This document shows positions 6,895 through 8,727 of a stretch of DNA of 8,727 nt, one piece after another. Each line of letters starts with the position of its first letter. Position 1 is the first letter of the stretch. Origin of the DNA: Clostridiales bacterium (GTDB taxonomy: Bacteria > Bacillota > Clostridia > Lachnospirales > Lachnospiraceae); NCBI GenBank assembly GCA_019420425.1, contig JAHZHG010000095.1, forward strand, positions 1 to 8,727. The letters run 5' to 3'. A program made the position numbers and the translations under genes. The notes under the pieces are model-generated. The model ran no database searches, was not told the origin of the DNA, and saw only the letters and a program-made list of their open reading frames with translations.

Positions 6895-6900
6895 CCTCCT
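6895..6900 (-). promoter_or_regulatory. Ribosome binding site of the bile salt hydrolase gene
   Basis: AGGAGG lies 8 bases before the ATG at 6886, within the 38-base dnaJ spacer. It fixes the start so that Cys2 is the second residue, as catalysis requires. Confidence 0.85.
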
Positions 6901-6924
6901 GGACTTGATTTTTTACCGGCTCTG

Positions 6925-8106
6925 TTAATCCTCAAATGTTTCTTTTAGTTTATCCATAAATCCTTTTTTCTTTGGTTTTTCTTTCTGTCCGGCTTCATTT
7001 TCCTGATTCAGGCTGTTTCCGGTGGCCATGTCAAACTCACGCAGCGCACGCTTTGCCTCCTCGTTCAGTCTGGTCGGAACCTTTACGACCAGAGTCACGT
7101 AATGGTCGCCGCGCACATTTTTGTTTCTGAGCGAGGGTACTCCCTTGCCCTTTAAGCGCACCCGCGTATCGGTCTGGGTTCCCGCCTTGACCGTATAGAT
7201 CACGTCGCCGTCAACCGTACTGATCCGCACGTCGCCGCCCAGGGCCGCCTGTGCATAGCTGATCCCCACAGTAGAGTAGATATCCATATCCTGACGCTGG
7301 AATACCGGATGTCTGGCCACTACAACCTCTACCAGCAGGTCTCCTCTCTGGCCGCCGTTCGTCCCCGGCTCTCCCTTTCCGCGGATGCGGATGCTCTGGC
7401 CGTTGTCGATACCTGCGGGGATGGTTACCTGAATCTTCTTGCGGCTGCTCGTATAGCCTGTGCCGCGGCAGTCCGGACACTTGTCCCTGATGATCTTTCC
7501 TGTGCCATGGCAGTCCGGGCATGCCTGAACGTTTCTGACCATGCCGAACATAGACTGCTGGGTATATACCACCTGTCCTTTTCCGCCGCACTTCGGGCAG
7601 GTTTCCGGAGAGGTTCCCGGCTTTGCACCCGTTCCATGGCAGGTAACGCACTCGTCCTTCAGATTCAGCTCCAGCTCCTTCTCGCAGCCAAATACCGCTT
7701 CCTCAAAGGTAATCTGCACCCTGGCGCTTAAATTTGCGCCCTGCATCGGGCCATTGCTGCTCCTGCGGCTTCTGCCGCCGCCAAACAGATCGCCGAAGAT
7801 ATCGCCGAAAATGTCGCCCATATCGCCGCTGAAGTCAAAGCCGCCGAAGCCGCCTGCTCCTCCCGCGCCGCCCTGCTCAAAGGCTGCATGGCCAAACTGA
7901 TCATACTGTCTGCGCTTTTCCGGATCGCTCAGCACTGCATACGCCTCCGAGGCTTCTTTGAATTTCTTTTCTGCCTCTGCGTCACCCGGATTCATATCCG
8001 GGTGATATTTTTTTGCCAGTACACGATATGCCTTTTTCAGCGCGGCATCGTCTGCATTTTTATCCACACCGAGGACTTCGTAGTAGTCCCGCTTATTCTC
8101 CGCCAT
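6925..8106 (-). CDS. dnaJ: Molecular chaperone DnaJ (Hsp40)
   Basis: DnaJ delivers unfolded clients to DnaK and stimulates its ATPase in the cytoplasm. The 393-residue protein is a full type I Hsp40. The J domain (5-69) has the essential HPD at 35-37. A Gly/Phe-rich linker follows (about 78-112) with repeated GDIFGDIFGDLFGGG. The zinc-binding domain has four CxxCxGxG repeats at C153/C156, C170/C173, C196/C199 and C210/C213. The C-terminal substrate-binding domains run to about 345, ending in a charged lysine-rich tail. An ATG two codons earlier (8112) is in frame, but AAGGGTG (8114-8120) is 7 bases from ATG 8106 and only 1 from 8112, so I prefer 8106 and the start MAENKRDYYEVLGV. It follows dnaK on the same strand, as in most Firmicute hrcA-grpE-dnaK-dnaJ operons. 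Confidence 0.97.
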   Translation of the reverse strand: MAENKRDYYEVLGVDKNADDAALKKAYRVLAKKYHPDMNPGDAEAEKKFKEASEAYAVLSDPEKRRQYDQFGHAAFEQGGAGGAGGFGGFDFSGDMGDIFGDIFGDLFGGGRSRRSSNGPMQGANLSARVQITFEEAVFGCEKELELNLKDECVTCHGTGAKPGTSPETCPKCGGKGQVVYTQQSMFGMVRNVQACPDCHGTGKIIRDKCPDCRGTGYTSSRKKIQVTIPAGIDNGQSIRIRGKGEPGTNGGQRGDLLVEVVVARHPVFQRQDMDIYSTVGISYAQAALGGDVRISTVDGDVIYTVKAGTQTDTRVRLKGKGVPSLRNKNVRGDHYVTLVVKVPTRLNEEAKRALREFDMATGNSLNQENEAGQKEKPKKKGFMDKLKETFED

Positions 8107-8132
8107 ACTCATTCACCCTTCTATTTGCTGAC

Positions 8133-8172
8133 AGCCAAAACGGGAGGCGTATTACGCTCCCCCCATTTGGCT
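8133..8172 (-). other. Large imperfect hairpin in the dnaK-dnaJ spacer
   Basis: AGCCAAA (8133-8139) pairs with TTTGGCT (8166-8172), and inside this GGGAG (8142-8146) pairs with CTCCC (8157-8161). Two more G-C pairs close a TATTA loop, with one bulged G and an internal loop of 2 by 4 bases. No T-tract follows on the minus strand, so it is not a standard intrinsic terminator. It ends 12 bases before the dnaJ Shine-Dalgarno. It could be an RNA processing or stability element, or an attenuator that sets the dnaK to dnaJ ratio; the function is inference. Confidence 0.6.
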
Positions 8173-8248
8173 CAGAATCGCACTGCGGCGTATGGAAATG
8201 CTGTCACTTACACAATCTGCCGCAAGAGGAATTCTATTTTACTTATTT

Positions 8249-8727
8249 TTAAACTTCCCGGTAGTCTCCGTCTACTACGTCGTCATCCGGCTGGCCGCCC
8301 GCCTGCTGATAGCCGCCCATATCCGGGCCTGCTCCTGCCGCGCCTGCTGCTCCTGCCGCTCCCTGTGCCTGCTCATAAATCTTGGCAAAGAGCTTCTGTG
8401 CACTCTCCATCAGTTTTTCCTTGGCTGCCTTTAAGTCTGCCACCTGGGCATCGCTCATATCCTCTGCCGGAGTAGCGGCAATCAGATCCTTTAATGCCTT
8501 CAGATCTGCCTCAACCGCAGACTTATCTGCCGCATCGATCTTGTCTCCAACCTCTTCCATGGCCTTCTCGGTCTGGAATACCATCGCGTCGGCATCGTTT
8601 CTGGCATCGATGGCTTCTTTTCTCTTCTTATCCTGTGCCTCGTACTCGGCTGCCTCTCTTACTGCCTTATCGATCTCGTCATCGGACATGTTGGATCCGG
8701 AGGTGATGGTGATGTGCTGCTCTTTTC
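8249..8727 (-). CDS. dnaK: Chaperone protein DnaK (Hsp70), C-terminal part; 5' end outside window
   Basis: Only the last roughly 158 codons are present; the reading frame is open to the right edge of the window. The segment begins KEQHITITSGSNMSDDEIDKA, the end of the substrate-binding beta domain and the start of the helical lid of Hsp70. Charged helical sequence follows, including EAAEYEAQDKKRKEAIDARNDAD, and then a Gly/Ala-rich flexible tail (AAGAAGAAGAGPDMGG) ending in DDDVVDGDYREV. The acidic C-terminus is typical of DnaK. An internal ATG at 8689 is a methionine within the lid and not a start. DnaK refolds and protects proteins by ATP-driven client binding, with DnaJ and GrpE as partners; dnaJ lies 142 bases downstream. 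The heat-shock promoter and any CIRCE operator would be upstream, beyond the window. Confidence 0.95.
   Translation of the reverse strand, partial: KEQHITITSGSNMSDDEIDKAVREAAEYEAQDKKRKEAIDARNDADAMVFQTEKAMEEVGDKIDAADKSAVEADLKALKDLIAATPAEDMSDAQVADLKAAKEKLMESAQKLFAKIYEQAQGAAGAAGAAGAGPDMGGYQQAGGQPDDDVVDGDYREV

Noticed and set aside
5987..6928. A 313-codon plus-strand open frame opposite the bile salt hydrolase gene
   Set aside because: It is antisense to a gene with clear family motifs, has no ribosome binding site or recognisable domain, and is rich in His, Arg and Gln as expected of a shadow frame in GC-rich coding DNA.
7440..7660. Short repeated cysteine and glycine codons that could look like a DNA repeat array
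   Set aside because: They encode the four CxxCxGxG zinc-binding repeats of DnaJ and are explained by the protein.
8107..8248. A CIRCE heat-shock operator or separate dnaJ promoter in the spacer
   Set aside because: I see neither the TTAGCACTC inverted repeat nor a convincing paired -35 and -10; any CIRCE site would be expected upstream of the operon, outside the window.
8300..8365. GC-rich repetitive stretch near the dnaK 3' end
   Set aside because: It encodes the normal Gly/Ala-rich tail of DnaK and is not a mobile or CRISPR-like repeat.

Overview
The window looks like core chromosome of a Gram-positive Clostridia gut bacterium, most likely a Lachnospiraceae member. Four things point there: the dnaK-dnaJ-prmA-rsmE order, strong AGGAGG ribosome binding sites, a bile salt hydrolase resembling those of clostridia, and a short HPr-like protein of a kind I associate with that family. 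Base composition looks to be in the low fifties percent GC and fairly even by eye. The family assignment is inference; no rRNA or other marker is present. I found no mobile element, CRISPR array, tRNA or rRNA.

All genes but one lie on the minus strand, so transcription runs from right to left. At the right edge is the C-terminal part of dnaK (8249-8727). After a 142-base gap holding a large hairpin comes dnaJ (6925-8106). Only 38 bases further on, with no terminator between, is a bile salt hydrolase (5903-6886). A clear intrinsic terminator (5857-5892) ends this unit.

A -10 element then starts a second compact unit: prmA (4825-5778), rsmE (4082-4822), a NifS/IscS-type cysteine desulfurase (2919-4079) and thiI (1726-2907). 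The gaps are 2, 2 and 11 bases, and the ribosome binding sites of the last two genes are embedded in or overlap the end of the gene before. The desulfurase and ThiI are expected to act together in 4-thiouridine formation at tRNA U8. PrmA methylates ribosomal protein L11 and RsmE methylates 16S rRNA U1498, so the unit is devoted to ribosome and tRNA modification.

The only plus-strand gene (1434-1664) encodes a 76-residue HPr-like protein with its own near-consensus promoter and terminator. It has lost the catalytic histidine of HPr but keeps the region around the regulatory serine, as Crh does in Bacillus. Divergent from it, and running off the left edge, is mtaB (1-1287), encoding the tRNA t6A37 methylthiotransferase, another tRNA modification enzyme.

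The points most worth a second look are the bile salt hydrolase apparently sharing the dnaK-dnaJ transcript, the histidine-less HPr-like protein, and the structured dnaK-dnaJ spacer. Most of the rest is conserved housekeeping sequence. I do not see a wholly new multi-gene system here.
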